Positions 19,072-28,860 of a DNA stretch of 64,000 bases are shown here, piece by piece. Numbering within the stretch: the first letter of the stretch is position 1; the number at the start of each line of letters is the position of its first letter. A model generated the notes under the pieces. The model did not search any database. It was given only the letters and a program-made list of their open reading frames with translations, and was not told the origin of the DNA. The stretch lies in contig NZ_JALHLG010000009.1 in NCBI RefSeq assembly GCF_022832375.1, positions 182,534-246,533 of the forward strand. The letters are read 5' to 3'. This stretch comes from Novosphingobium beihaiense. Lineage in GTDB: Bacteria > Pseudomonadota > Alphaproteobacteria > Sphingomonadales > Sphingomonadaceae. The position numbers were made by a program, and so were the translations under genes.

Positions 19072-20123
19072 CAGAAAGCCGCGCCCTGCGGCCAGTCCGG
19101 CGCGGCCAGACCCATGACCTTGAACAATGTCCCCATCTGCTCTTCCCCGGTCAGACGCTCCAGCGCCGATCTTAGGGAATCCGCGTGCTCCGGCGCCGCT
19201 GCAGCAAGCTTTGCCGCGCGCGCGCCGATCCCGAGATCGCGCAAGAAAGCGCCCTGCGTCACAGTGCCGAGATGGCGCGCCCCGCCCGACCGTGCGGCAT
19301 CGGCCATGGCGGCGAAATCGACCAGGCACGTGAGGTCCGCCTCGCCCGGCATCGCGAAAGGATCGACCTTGGTATGCTCCTTAAGCGCCTGCAGCGTCGA
19401 GCCGGTGCGGCTGGCGTCGTAGCCGTAGTCGATGAACAGCGCCGCGCCGCCTTGCGCGGCCAGCCGTCCGGCGATGTCGTGCACTACCGCCACAGCGCCG
19501 GGGCAGGTCTCGATCAGCGTGCCGTCCGCCTGTTCGCGCATATCCGCAGGCACGGCGGCGTCCATCAGCTTGTCCCCGGCGACGGGCAGGAAGTGCCCGT
19601 CCTGCCAATCGACCATGCGCTCGCGCCAGCCTTGCGGCGTCTTCACCAGCTGGCGTACCGGCAGCGCGTCCAGAAATTCATTGGCCATGACCAGCAGCGG
19701 CCCGTCTTCCGGCAGGCTGGCCACATCGTGATGCCACTCAGCCTGTGGCACGGCGGCGCGCTGGATCTCCCTCAGCGCGGTGGAGCCTTCGACCAGATGG
19801 ACGTGCGGCTCCAGCCCGGCGCGCTGCATCGCCCGCAGCGCATCGCGCGCCAGCGTGCCGCGCCCGGGGCCCAGCTCCACATAATGGACATGCTTGCCGC
19901 CCCCGGCCCGCATCCAGATATCGGCCAGCCACAGCCCGGTCAGCTCGCCGAACATCTGGCTCACTTCGGGCGCGGTGATGAAATCGCCCGCGCTGCCCAG
20001 CGGATCCTTGCCCGCATAGTAACGGGCATTCGATTCACCCATGAAATGCTGCAGCGTGACCGGGCCGAAATTGGCGATCAGCCGCTGGAACGTCGCGGCC
20101 AGCGGCTCCGCGCTGTCCGCCAT
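19071..20123 (-). CDS. Class I SAM-dependent methyltransferase, MidA/NDUFAF7 (DUF185) family
   Basis: A 350-residue protein of the MidA family. Its mitochondrial relative NDUFAF7 methylates an arginine of complex I subunit NDUFS2, so a respiratory complex I substrate is possible here but unproven. The start 'FGPVTLQHFMGESNARYYA' and 'FITAPEVSQMFGELTGLWL' are family hallmarks. The SAM motif is 'YVELGPGRGTLARD' (about 95), followed by 'ANEFLDALPVRQLV' and 'ALFIDYGYDA'. It sits between lgt and the hotdog gene with one-base overlaps at both ends. Confidence 0.9.
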   Translation of the reverse strand: MADSAEPLAATFQRLIANFGPVTLQHFMGESNARYYAGKDPLGSAGDFITAPEVSQMFGELTGLWLADIWMRAGGGKHVHYVELGPGRGTLARDALRAMQRAGLEPHVHLVEGSTALREIQRAAVPQAEWHHDVASLPEDGPLLVMANEFLDALPVRQLVKTPQGWRERMVDWQDGHFLPVAGDKLMDAAVPADMREQADGTLIETCPGAVAVVHDIAGRLAAQGGAALFIDYGYDASRTGSTLQALKEHTKVDPFAMPGEADLTCLVDFAAMADAARSGGARHLGTVTQGAFLRDLGIGARAAKLAAAAPEHADSLRSALERLTGEEQMGTLFKVMGLAAPDWPQGAAF

Positions 20124-21034
20124 CAGGCGGCGGAGGGCGCCATGGCCGCACCGCCGCTGGCCAGCTCCGGCTTCATCAGCGCGCGTGCGATCATGACCAG
20201 GCCGAGCGCGATCAGCGGGATCGTCAGCCATTGCCCCATCGACAAGCCGGTGTTGCGCGCGAATTCTGCGAGTTGGGCATCGGGCTCGCGGAAGAACTCG
20301 ACGATGAAGCGCGCGCAGGCGATGCCGGTGGTGAACACGCCCACCAGCAGGCCGGGACGGAAGCGCGCACGCGTTTTCCAGAACAGCGGCAGCATGATGA
20401 TGATCATCATCAGCCCTTCCAGCCCGGCTTCGTAAAGCTGGCTGGGATGGCGCGGCAGCGGCCCGGCATCGGGGAAGATCATCGCCCAGGGCAGGTTCGG
20501 GTCCGTGACCACGCGGCCCCACAACTCTCCGTTCACGAAGTTCGCCAGGCGGCCGAACATCATGCCGAAGGGCACGCAGACCGAAATGTAGTCCGCCACC
20601 CGCACGAAATTGAGGCCATTGCGCCAGGACACCCACAGCAGCGCCAGCAACACGCCGATCAGCCCGCCATGGAAGCTCATGCCGCCATGCCAGAGCTGCA
20701 CCAGTTCCGTGGGATGCAGCCACATGCTGGGAATGTCGGAATCGCCGCCGGTGTAGAACGTGGCATAGCCCAGACGCCCGCCCAGAATGATGCCCAGCGT
20801 GCAGTAGAAAAACAGATCGTCCGCATGACGCTGCGCCAGCGGGGCGCCGGGCGCCTTGATCATGCGCGACAAGTGCCAGTAGCCCAGCAGGATGCCTGCC
20901 AGATAGGCCAGCGAATACCAGCGCAGCTCGAAACTGCCGATCCGGAACAGGTAGTTCTTGAGGCCCAGATCCACCCAGTGGATCGGTTCGTGCACTTGCG
21001 CCGCGGCGGCGGCGGCCAGTTGGATCAGGGACAT
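20123..21034 (-). CDS. lgt: Prolipoprotein diacylglyceryl transferase
   Basis: Inner-membrane enzyme that transfers diacylglycerol from phosphatidylglycerol to the lipobox Cys of prelipoproteins. It has 303 residues with about seven membrane helices. Recognisable elements are 'YSLAYLAGILLGYWHL', 'WHGGMSFHGGLIG' with the essential His, the Lgt signature 'GRLANFVNGELWGR', and 'HPSQLYEAGLEG'. ATG 21034 is preferred over a frame extension 14 codons longer. First gene of a three-gene operon, divergent from glnD. Confidence 0.96.
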   Translation of the reverse strand: MSLIQLAAAAAAQVHEPIHWVDLGLKNYLFRIGSFELRWYSLAYLAGILLGYWHLSRMIKAPGAPLAQRHADDLFFYCTLGIILGGRLGYATFYTGGDSDIPSMWLHPTELVQLWHGGMSFHGGLIGVLLALLWVSWRNGLNFVRVADYISVCVPFGMMFGRLANFVNGELWGRVVTDPNLPWAMIFPDAGPLPRHPSQLYEAGLEGLMMIIIMLPLFWKTRARFRPGLLVGVFTTGIACARFIVEFFREPDAQLAEFARNTGLSMGQWLTIPLIALGLVMIARALMKPELASGGAAMAPSAA

Positions 21035-21247
21035 TCGGCCTCGCTGGTGTGTCCTGGGGCGGCCCGGCAGGGCCAAGACGGCTCGGTTACGGGGCGCCTT
21101 CTGGCATAGCCCGCCCGAGGATGGTAGCCCGCGTTTTCACAGTGTGGCTGCACGGCGGCTGAACGCGGGATCGCAGAACACGGCAAGGCGGCAGCCCCGG
21201 CCCAGTGCCTTTCCTTAGCCATCCCTACCGTTTAGAAGCCGCATCCC

Positions 21248-24007
21248 ATGAACAGCGTGATCCGGATTCCCTCGCCCCGCACCGTGATCGACCGGCGCGA
21301 GCTTGTGCTGCAGCTCGACAAACTGGCCGAAGAGCACGGGCGCACCAAGGCCCGCCAGCCCGTAGTCGAAGCCCTGCGCGCCGCGCAGGACGCGGGCCGC
21401 GCGGAAATCGCCCGCCGCCTTGTCGAAAAGCCCTCCGCCGGGCACGAAGTGGCCGAGGCGCAGGCTTTCCTCACCGACCAGCTCATCCGGGTGATCCACG
21501 ATTACGTGGTCCAGTACGTCTATCCCGCCAGCAACCGCTCCAAGGGCGAACGGCTGACGATCATGGCCGTGGGCGGATACGGACGCGGCGAGATGGCGCC
21601 GCATTCGGACGTCGACATCGCGTTCCTCACCCCGATCAAGAACACCCCGTGGTGCGAGCAGGTGATCGAGGCGATGCTCTATTTCCTGTGGGATCTGGGG
21701 CTCAAGGTCGGCCACTCCAGCCGCTCGCTGGACGATATGGTGCGCATGTCGAAATCGGACCTGACGATCCGCACCGCGATGCTCGAAGGACGCTATGTCT
21801 GGGGCGATCAGGCGCTGTTCGAGGAAGCCAGCCAGCGCTTCTGGAAAGACGTGGTCTCGGGCACCGAGCGCCAGTTCGTGGTAGAAAAGCTGGCCGAGCG
21901 CGAGGAACGGCACAAGCGCATGGGCGATAGCCGCTATGTCGTCGAGCCCAACGTGAAGGAAGGCAAGGGCTCCTTGCGCGACCTGCACACGCTCTACTGG
22001 ATCGGCAAGTACATCCACAAAGTGCGCGATCCTTCCGAACTGGTCTCGGTGGGCCTGCTCACGCGCAAGGAATACCTCTCGTTCCGCCGGGCCGAGAACT
22101 TCTTCTGGGCCGTGCGCTGCCACCTGCACACGATCACCCGCCGCGCCGAGGACCGCCTGACTTTCGACCTGCAGCGCGAAGTGGCCGCGCGCATGAACTT
22201 CTCCGACCGCCCCGGCAAGAGCGCGGTCGAGCGGTTCATGCAGATGTTCTTCCTGCAGGCGAAAGTGGTGGGCAACCTCACCGGCGTGTTCCTCGCCCAG
22301 CTGGACGAGCAGTTCGCCAAGAAGCAGCCGCGCGGGCTGCTGGCGGGCTTTCGCGCCAAGCCGCGCACAGTCAAGGGCTACAAGGTCTTCGGCGGGCGCA
22401 TCAAGGCGCCTTCGGACGACTGGTTCGCCAACGATCCGGTGCGCCTGATCGAAATCTTCGTGCTGGCGGACAAGGAAGGGCTGGAAATCCATCCCGATAC
22501 CATGCGCCTGATCTCCCGCGATGCGGCGCTGATCAAGGAGGACGTGCGGCACGACAAGCGCGCCAACGAACTGTTCATCAGCCTGCTGACCAGCCGCAAC
22601 AATCCCGAAGTGGTGCTGCGCTGGTTCAACGAGGCGGGCGTGTTCGGCCGCTTCGTCACCGAATTCGGCCGCGTCAACGCGCAGATGCAGTTCGACATGT
22701 ACCACCACTACACGGTGGACGAGCACACCATCCGCGCGATCGGCCTGCTCTCCCGCATCGAGAAGGGCGAACTGAAGGACGATCACCCGCTGGCGCACGA
22801 TATCGTGCACAAGGTGCGGTCGCGCCGCGCGCTCTACATGTCGGTGCTCCTGCACGATATCGCCAAGGGGCGCGGCGGCGATCACTCGGTGCTGGGCGCC
22901 GAAATCGCGCGCAAGCTGTGCCCGCGCTTCGGGCTGGACGAAGAGGAAACCGAACTGGTCTCCTGGCTGGTGCGCCAGCATCTGCTGCTGGCCGCCACAG
23001 CCTTCAAGCGCGACTTGTCGGACGGCAAGACGATCCGCGATTTCGTGGAAGTGGTGCAGTCTCTGGACCGGCTGCGCCAGCTTACCATCCTCACCATCGT
23101 CGATATCCGCGCGGTGGGGCCGGGCACCTGGAACTCGTGGAAGCGCCAGCTCATCGGCGAACTCTATGCCGCCACCGAGGAACGGCTGCGGCTGGGCCAT
23201 GCCGAATTCGGGCGCGAGAAGCGCGTGGCCGCGAAGAAGGCCGCCGTCGCCGCGCTGGCACCGCAGAACGAAGCGCTCGTCGAGAAGATCGGCGCCAAGT
23301 TCATCGACGCCTACTGGATCGCCGAGAGCGAGGACGTGATCGCCAAGAACCTCGCCCAGCTCGAAGCGGCCGAGGCGCTGGAGCATGCGCTTTCGATCCA
23401 CACCGAATACTATCCGGCCCATGGCGCCACGCTGGTGACGGTGATCGCGTCCGACCACCCGGGCCTGTTCTACCGCATTGCCGGGGGCATCCATCTGGCG
23501 GGCGGCAACATCATCGACGCACGCATCCACACCACCCGCACGGGCCGCGCGGTTGACAACTTTCTGGTACAAGACCCGCTCGGGCGCCCGTTCATGGAGG
23601 AAGCCCAGCTCGAACGGCTGCGCACCTCGATCGGCAATGCGCTGGCCAACCGCATCAAGATCCTGCCGCAGCTCGTCGCCAAGCCCGATGCCCGCCCGCG
23701 CGCCGATGCCTTCGAAGTGCGCCCCCGCGTGATCTTCGACAACAAGGCCTCGAACCGCTTCACCGTGGTGGAAGTCAACGCGCGTGACCGTCCCGCACTG
23801 CTCAACCGGCTGGCCTATGCGCTGTTCGAATCGCGGCTGATGGTCCATTCGGCGCATATCGCCACTTATGGCGAACGCGCGGCGGATACGTTCTACGTCA
23901 CCGACCTGCTGGGCGAGAAGCTCACCTCCACAAGCCGCCTCAAGGCGCTCGAACGGCGCCTGCTGGAAGCTGCGACAGAGCAGCTTGCCGAAGAAGCGGC
24001 GGCCTGA
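21248..24007 (+). CDS. glnD: [Protein-PII] uridylyltransferase/uridylyl-removing enzyme
   Basis: Nitrogen sensor that uridylylates PII when glutamine is low and removes UMP when glutamine is high. It has 919 residues. The nucleotidyltransferase core is 'GGYGRGEMAPHSDVDIAFL' (about 107-125). A helical linker follows, then the HD domain with 'LLHDIAKGRGGDHSVLG' (about 533). Two C-terminal ACT domains follow ('TLVTVIASDHPGLFYRIAGG' at about 727; 'FTVVEVNARDRPALLNRLAY' at about 836). All key residues appear intact. Single gene, divergent from lgt. Confidence 0.97.
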   Translation: MNSVIRIPSPRTVIDRRELVLQLDKLAEEHGRTKARQPVVEALRAAQDAGRAEIARRLVEKPSAGHEVAEAQAFLTDQLIRVIHDYVVQYVYPASNRSKGERLTIMAVGGYGRGEMAPHSDVDIAFLTPIKNTPWCEQVIEAMLYFLWDLGLKVGHSSRSLDDMVRMSKSDLTIRTAMLEGRYVWGDQALFEEASQRFWKDVVSGTERQFVVEKLAEREERHKRMGDSRYVVEPNVKEGKGSLRDLHTLYWIGKYIHKVRDPSELVSVGLLTRKEYLSFRRAENFFWAVRCHLHTITRRAEDRLTFDLQREVAARMNFSDRPGKSAVERFMQMFFLQAKVVGNLTGVFLAQLDEQFAKKQPRGLLAGFRAKPRTVKGYKVFGGRIKAPSDDWFANDPVRLIEIFVLADKEGLEIHPDTMRLISRDAALIKEDVRHDKRANELFISLLTSRNNPEVVLRWFNEAGVFGRFVTEFGRVNAQMQFDMYHHYTVDEHTIRAIGLLSRIEKGELKDDHPLAHDIVHKVRSRRALYMSVLLHDIAKGRGGDHSVLGAEIARKLCPRFGLDEEETELVSWLVRQHLLLAATAFKRDLSDGKTIRDFVEVVQSLDRLRQLTILTIVDIRAVGPGTWNSWKRQLIGELYAATEERLRLGHAEFGREKRVAAKKAAVAALAPQNEALVEKIGAKFIDAYWIAESEDVIAKNLAQLEAAEALEHALSIHTEYYPAHGATLVTVIASDHPGLFYRIAGGIHLAGGNIIDARIHTTRTGRAVDNFLVQDPLGRPFMEEAQLERLRTSIGNALANRIKILPQLVAKPDARPRADAFEVRPRVIFDNKASNRFTVVEVNARDRPALLNRLAYALFESRLMVHSAHIATYGERAADTFYVTDLLGEKLTSTSRLKALERRLLEAATEQLAEEAAA

Positions 24008-24135
24008 ACGCCCGGCCCGCCCACGTGCCATACACTCGGTTACAAACCTGCCGTTGAAAGGAACTTCGCGAAACCCCAGGTGTTGCAATGCAGCATGCTC
24101 AGTGCTTTGCCCCCTCCACTGTGCAGGATCTTGCC

Positions 24136-25299
24136 ATGAATGCTCCTGACCCCGATCATCCCCCTGAAACGCAATGCGTCCTCGTCCTGCAGGGCGGCGG
24201 CGCGCTCGGCGCCTATCAGGCCGGCGTGTATGAAGCACTGGCCGGTCTAGGCGCTTCGCCCCACTGGATATCCGGCATCTCGATCGGCGCGATCAATGCC
24301 GCGATCATCGCGGGCAATCCCCCGCAAGACCGCGTGCCCGCGCTGCGCCAGTTCTGGGATACGGTTTCGGGCGAGCTGCTCTACCGGCTGGACGAGCCCA
24401 TCGGCTTTGCCCGCCGCACGTTCAACGAAGCTTCGGCGCAATATGCCGCGGCTTTCGGCGTGCCGGGCTTCTTCACGCCGCGCTGGCCCATGCCCTTTCC
24501 CGAATGGCCCGCGCGGCTGGGACAACTGAGCTATTACGACACCACGCCGCTGCGCAATACACTGCTGGATCTGGTCGATTTCGACCGCATCAACAGCGGC
24601 GAGACCCGCTTCAGCGTCGGCGCCGTCAACATGCTGACCGGCAACTTCGCCTATTTCGACAATACCCGCCGCACGATCGGCCCTGAACACGTGATGGCCA
24701 GCGGCGCGCTGCCGCCCGGTTTCCCGCCGGTCGAGATCGACGGCAAATGGTACTGGGACGGCGGCCTCGTTTCCAACACGCCGCTGCAATATGTGCTCGA
24801 CAACCGCACGCCCTGCCAGATGACGGTGTTTCAGGTGGACCTGTTCTCCGCGCGCGGGACCGAACCGCGCACGCTGGCCGATGTCGATCAGCGGGTGAAG
24901 GACATCCGTTTTTCCAGCCGCACCCGCCTTGGCACCGATCAGTCCCGCGAGGTCCAGAAGATACGCGCCGCCGCGCACCGGCTGGCCCGCAAGCTGCCGC
25001 CCGAATGGCGCGAGGATCCCGATCTGGCCGGAATCCTCAATCACCATCCCGAAGGCGCGGTGGCGGTGATGCACCTGATCAACCGCACGCGCGGCTACGA
25101 AACCAATTCCAAGGACTACGAATTCTCGCGCATGACCATCCACGAACACTGGGCCGCCGGACGCGCCGACGCGCTCTATTCGCTGGAGCACCCCGACTGG
25201 ACGGGCCGCGCGCTCGAAGCCGATGAAATCGCCACTTTCGACCTGGCCGGCGACAGATTGAACCCGCCGCTGACCGCACCCAACGGAGAGAAAGCATGA
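24136..25299 (+). CDS. Patatin-like phospholipase with DUF3734 C-terminus
   Basis: Serine hydrolase of the patatin family, 387 residues. The oxyanion loop is '[18 protein letters not shown]', the nucleophile Ser lies in 'GISIG' (about 50) and the catalytic Asp in '[11 protein letters not shown]'. The C-terminal ~110 residues ('[13 protein letters not shown]', '[15 protein letters not shown]') fit DUF3734. The stop overlaps the 3-hydroxybutyrate dehydrogenase start by 4 bp. This pairing is recurrent in alphaproteobacteria and suggests a role in polyhydroxybutyrate or lipid mobilisation (inference). ATG 24136 has an AGGA site 8-11 bp upstream; an ATG 16 codons earlier is also possible. Confidence 0.88.
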   Translation: MNAPDPDHPPETQCVLVLQGGGALGAYQAGVYEALAGLGASPHWISGISIGAINAAIIAGNPPQDRVPALRQFWDTVSGELLYRLDEPIGFARRTFNEASAQYAAAFGVPGFFTPRWPMPFPEWPARLGQLSYYDTTPLRNTLLDLVDFDRINSGETRFSVGAVNMLTGNFAYFDNTRRTIGPEHVMASGALPPGFPPVEIDGKWYWDGGLVSNTPLQYVLDNRTPCQMTVFQVDLFSARGTEPRTLADVDQRVKDIRFSSRTRLGTDQSREVQKIRAAAHRLARKLPPEWREDPDLAGILNHHPEGAVAVMHLINRTRGYETNSKDYEFSRMTIHEHWAAGRADALYSLEHPDWTGRALEADEIATFDLAGDRLNPPLTAPNGEKA

Positions 25300-26078
25300 A
25301 GCTCAAGGACAAGGTCTGCATCGTCACCGGTGCCGCCAGCGGCATCGGCAATGCCATCGCTCACAAGTACGCCTCCGAAGGCGGCAAAGTGGCGATTGCG
25401 GACCTGAACATCGAAGCCGCGCAGAAAGCGGCGGAAGACATCAAGGCCCAGTTCGGCACCGAAGCCATGGCCGTCGCCATGGACGTCACCAGCGAGGAGC
25501 AGGTGAACGCGGGCGTTCAGGCCGTCGTCGATGCCTGGGGCACGGTGGACGTGCTGGTTTCCAACGCGGGCATCCAGATCGTCAACCCGATCGAGGAGTT
25601 CCAGTTTTCCGACTGGAAGAAGATGCTGGCGATCCACCTCGACGGTGCTTTCCTCACCTCCAAGGCCTGCATCCCGCACATGTATGCGCAAGGATCGGGC
25701 GCGATCCTGTTCATGGGCTCAGTCCATTCCAAGGAAGCAAGCAAACTCAAGAGCGCCTATGTCACCGCCAAGCACGGGCTGCTCGGCCTCTCGCGCACGA
25801 TCGCCAAGGAGGCGGGACCCAAGGGCGTGCGCACCAATGTGATCTGCCCTGGCTTCGTGCGCACCCCGCTGGTGGACAAGCAGATCCCCGAGCAATCGAA
25901 GGAACTGGGCATCCCCGAAGAGGAAGTGATCAGCAAGGTCATGCTCGGCCAGACGGTAGACGCCGAATTCACCACGGTAGAGGACATCGCCGAAGTCGCG
26001 CTGTTCTTCGCCGCGTTCCAGACGAACGCGCTTACTGGCCAGTCGCTGGTCGCCAGCCACGGCTGGTTCATGGAGTAA
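25296..26078 (+). CDS. bdhA: 3-Hydroxybutyrate dehydrogenase
   Basis: NAD-dependent short-chain dehydrogenase that oxidises 3-hydroxybutyrate to acetoacetate. It has 260 residues. The Rossmann motif is '[12 protein letters not shown]', then '[10 protein letters not shown]' (NAG), catalytic Ser in '[10 protein letters not shown]', Tyr and Lys in 'SAYVTAKHG', and '[20 protein letters not shown]'. The C-terminus '[11 protein letters not shown]' is characteristic of bacterial 3-hydroxybutyrate dehydrogenases. Coupled to the patatin gene by an ATGA overlap. Confidence 0.93.
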   Translation: MKLKDKVCIVTGAASGIGNAIAHKYASEGGKVAIADLNIEAAQKAAEDIKAQFGTEAMAVAMDVTSEEQVNAGVQAVVDAWGTVDVLVSNAGIQIVNPIEEFQFSDWKKMLAIHLDGAFLTSKACIPHMYAQGSGAILFMGSVHSKEASKLKSAYVTAKHGLLGLSRTIAKEAGPKGVRTNVICPGFVRTPLVDKQIPEQSKELGIPEEEVISKVMLGQTVDAEFTTVEDIAEVALFFAAFQTNALTGQSLVASHGWFME

Positions 26079-26175
26079 GGCAAACGTGGCGGGGCCCGCG
26101 CGGTATGCCCCCATGCCTCCCGCGCGGGCCCCAAGCCCCTGCCGGCCGGCCTAGCTGCCAGCCTCTGCGAAGGAT

Positions 26176-26321
26176 TAGGACGGATCGACATTCAGCCCTG
26201 ACGGCCTGCAAATGGCGCTTTTGCACGCTTCCGGTGCTCACGTACATGAAGTACGCTGCGCTCCGGCTCGCGCAAAAGCACCATTTTCGGCTCGCCATCT
26301 TCTGAATGTCGATCCGTCCTA
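26176..26321. repeat. 146-bp long palindromic repeat
   Basis: The ends TAGGACGGATCGACATTCAG (26176-26195) and its exact complement (26302-26321) form a perfect 20-bp outer stem. The inner arms stay largely complementary (ATGGCGCTTTTGC against GCAAAAGCACCAT; CGTAC/GTACG around the centre), so the whole unit can fold into one long hairpin. The type resembles an intergenic repeat found in other sphingomonad genomes (memory, not searched). Its right end contains the stop codon of the neighbouring small membrane protein. Confidence 0.85.
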
Positions 26322-26519
26322 GCCCTTCGCTGTTTTCGCCAGAATCTGGCGCGTGACGATCCATGTAACCGGCAAGGCCAGAACGAACCCTGCAGCCGCA
26401 GCGATCAGGATCGGCCGCGCGCCAACCATACCCGCAGCCAGAACTCCGGTAATACCCACGCCCATCAGCACGGTCATCACCAAGGCATGAATGGCCAGAA
26501 TGATAATGAAGAAGCGCAT
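26319..26519 (-). CDS. Small two-helix membrane protein
   Basis: A 66-residue, very hydrophobic protein with two predicted membrane helices (about 2-30 and 35-58, 'ILIAAAAGFVLALPVTWIV') and a short basic end 'RQILAKTAKG'. Family unrecognised; similar small proteins are common hypothetical genes in alphaproteobacteria. Its TAG stop lies inside the terminal arm of the 146-bp repeat, so the repeat has supplied or replaced the 3' end. It faces bdhA convergently and lies downstream of gltX on the same strand. Confidence 0.7.
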   Translation of the reverse strand: MRFFIIILAIHALVMTVLMGVGITGVLAAGMVGARPILIAAAAGFVLALPVTWIVTRQILAKTAKG

Positions 26520-26589
26520 GATACCGCCCTCCTCGCGAATCTGCGCGAAGAATTACTAAGCATCAGCGCAAAGATTACTTTGATCGCGG

Positions 26590-27921
26590 TCAACCCGCCG
26601 CGCGCAGCCGTTCCTCCGCCGCCTCGCGCCCGATCAACGGAAGCAGCGCGCCCATGTCGGGGCCGTGGTCCATGCCGGTGAGCGCCTGACGCAGCGGCAG
26701 GAACAGGGCCTTGCCCTTGCGCCCAGTGGCGGCCTTGAGCGCGCCGGTCAGCGCTTTCCACACATCCGCGCCCCATTCCAGTTCGGCCAGCGCTTCGGCG
26801 GCCTGCACCAGATAGGCGCGGTCTTCATCGGCGAAGGCAGGTGCCGCGACCGGGCCCGTCACCACCCGCCACCAGTCGGCGGCTTCGGGCACATGCGTCA
26901 GATTGGGCCGCACCGCTTCCCATGCCGCTTCGTCCATGCCTTCGGGCAAACGGTCCGCCACCGCCGCGAAAGGCAGGGCGTGAACGATGGCGGCATTCAC
27001 GCGCTCCAGCTCCGCCTCGTCGAAACGGGCAGGCGCGCGGCCGAAGCGGGAAAGATCGAAATGCGCGGCCAGCTCGGCGAGGCCCAGCGCCGGATCCACC
27101 GGATCGGAGGTGCCCAGCCGCCCAAGCAGCGCCACCAGCGCCTGCGGCTCGATCCCCGCCTCGCGAAAATGCGCCGCGCCCAGCGAGCCCAGCCGCTTGG
27201 ACAGCTTGCCCTCGGTGCCGACGAGCAGCGCCTCGTGCGCGAAACGCGGCACGGCGCCGCCCAGCGCGGTGAACATCTGGACTTGCGTGGCCGTGTTGGA
27301 AACATGGTCCTCGCCGCGCAGGATGTCGGTCACGCCCATGGCGATATCGTCGATCACCGAGGGCAGCATGTAGAGCCACGATCCATCGGCGCGGCGGATC
27401 ACCGGATCGGACATCATCGCCGGATCGAAATGCTGCGCGCCCCTGATGCCGTCAGTCCATTCGATCGGTTCCTCGCGATCGAGCAGGAAGCGCCAGTGCG
27501 GCAGTTCTCCCGCCGCCAGCTTCGCCGCCTTGTCCTCTTCGCTCAGCGAGAGCGCGGCGCGGTCGTAGATCGGCGGCAGCCCGCGCCCGAGCAGAACCTT
27601 GCGCTTCAGTTCCAGCTCCTGCGGCGTTTCCCAGCAGGGATAGATGCGCCCGGCGGCCTTCAGCCGTTCGAATGCGCCTTCGTATAGATCGAAACGGGCC
27701 GACTGCCGTTCTTCCCCTTCCGGATGGAGGCCCAGCCAGGCGAGATCGGCGCGGATGGATTCGACATAGTCTTCGCGGCTGCGCGCGGCGTCGGTATCGT
27801 CGATGCGCAGCACGAAGCGCCCGCCCCCCTGTTTCGCCAGCAGGAAGTTGTGCAGCGCCGTGCGGATATTGCCGACATGCAGGTGCCCGGTGGGCGAAGG
27901 GGCGAAGCGGGTAACAGTCAT
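26590..27921 (-). CDS. gltX: Glutamyl-tRNA synthetase
   Basis: Class I aminoacyl-tRNA synthetase charging tRNA with glutamate; 443 residues. The HIGH motif appears as 'GHLHVGNIRTALHN' and the KMSKS motif as 'GKLSKRLGS'. 'RFVLRIDDTDAARS' and 'DDIAMGVTDILRGEDH' are family sequences. The protein is on the short side, with a compact C-terminal anticodon-binding domain. Alphaproteobacteria often carry two gltX copies of differing tRNA specificity; this could be the second type, so exclusive tRNA-Glu specificity is not certain. Nothing in the window encodes a glutaminyl-tRNA synthetase or GatCAB. Confidence 0.93.
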   Translation of the reverse strand: MTVTRFAPSPTGHLHVGNIRTALHNFLLAKQGGGRFVLRIDDTDAARSREDYVESIRADLAWLGLHPEGEERQSARFDLYEGAFERLKAAGRIYPCWETPQELELKRKVLLGRGLPPIYDRAALSLSEEDKAAKLAAGELPHWRFLLDREEPIEWTDGIRGAQHFDPAMMSDPVIRRADGSWLYMLPSVIDDIAMGVTDILRGEDHVSNTATQVQMFTALGGAVPRFAHEALLVGTEGKLSKRLGSLGAAHFREAGIEPQALVALLGRLGTSDPVDPALGLAELAAHFDLSRFGRAPARFDEAELERVNAAIVHALPFAAVADRLPEGMDEAAWEAVRPNLTHVPEAADWWRVVTGPVAAPAFADEDRAYLVQAAEALAELEWGADVWKALTGALKAATGRKGKALFLPLRQALTGMDHGPDMGALLPLIGREAAEERLRAAG

Positions 27922-27991
27922 GGCGCGCGATTACGGCGCGCGCGCGCCCGCGTCAAAGGGTTCGGCCCGCAGAGGCTTTCGAAACGGTCCT

Positions 27992-28639
27992 TCAGGCGCG
28001 CGGCGGAGACGCGTAGAGCAGGCAGCCCTCGTCGAGATGCTCCAGCACACCGGCAATCTGGCTGCGCTCCACGGAAAAGCAGCCGAGGCTGCGGCCGATC
28101 TGCCCCTGCGAATGAATCAGGCTCCGGTTAACATAGGCCGCACCGTGGATGACGATCGCACGTTCCAGCGCCAGATTGTTCTGCGGATCGAGCCCCATCA
28201 ACCGCCGCGAGGCGCCATGCTTGCCGTAATAACGGTTGGCGATAACGAAGCTGCCCGCCGAGGAGGCATTCGACCCCGGCCGGTTGGACAGCCGCTCGAC
28301 CCAGCCAGTGTGGCGCGGGTCCGATCCCCGGCCGTGGGCCACGAGATAGGAGCCGACGATCCGGCCGTTCGCGACATCGACGATCTGGAAGCGTTTCTTG
28401 CTCGAATGCTCGGCGAAATCGACCAGCCCCACGCGCTCGCGGCTGCCGACACGCGATCCATGCGCATCGAGCGCGGCCAGCGCCTTTGTCAGCAACGGCG
28501 GCCGGTTTGCCGCTTTCGGCACGGCAGGCACGAGTGCCTTGATGGCTTTGCTATGCGATCCGGCAACGGCTGCCGAAGCAGGCCCGCTCGCCAAAGCGGC
28601 AAGCGCCCCGCCGACGAAAAGACGGCGACTCAATTCCAT
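27992..28639 (-). CDS. Murein L,D-transpeptidase catalytic domain protein (YkuD_2 type), Tat signal
   Basis: A 215-residue exported protein. The N-terminus 'ELSRRLFVGGALAALASGPA' is a twin-arginine type signal. The catalytic part has 'YLVAHGRGSDP', 'AIVIHGAAYVN' and 'GQIGRSLGCFSV', giving the conserved His and the active Cys of this peptidoglycan L,D-transpeptidase-like family. It lies upstream of gltX on the same strand, 70 bp apart. ATG 28639 is chosen because it gives the signal peptide. Confidence 0.85.
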   Translation of the reverse strand: MELSRRLFVGGALAALASGPASAAVAGSHSKAIKALVPAVPKAANRPPLLTKALAALDAHGSRVGSRERVGLVDFAEHSSKKRFQIVDVANGRIVGSYLVAHGRGSDPRHTGWVERLSNRPGSNASSAGSFVIANRYYGKHGASRRLMGLDPQNNLALERAIVIHGAAYVNRSLIHSQGQIGRSLGCFSVERSQIAGVLEHLDEGCLLYASPPRA

Positions 28640-28860
28640 GTTGTGTTCGACCCCGGATTGTTCCCGATAAGGTAAACCTAACTCTGGAGGAGTGAACTTC
28701 AAGTTAGACTGAGCTTTTAAATCCTTTGAAACTCCGCCGCCAAACGCATGGACAGCACGGTTTGTCTCTTTTGTCCGTCCAAGCCGGAACAATTACCGGT
28801 TTGGCCTGCAAGCCCTTTCTTCACGGAACGGCAGGCGAGTCGCAGCCTTCCTCCTTCCTG

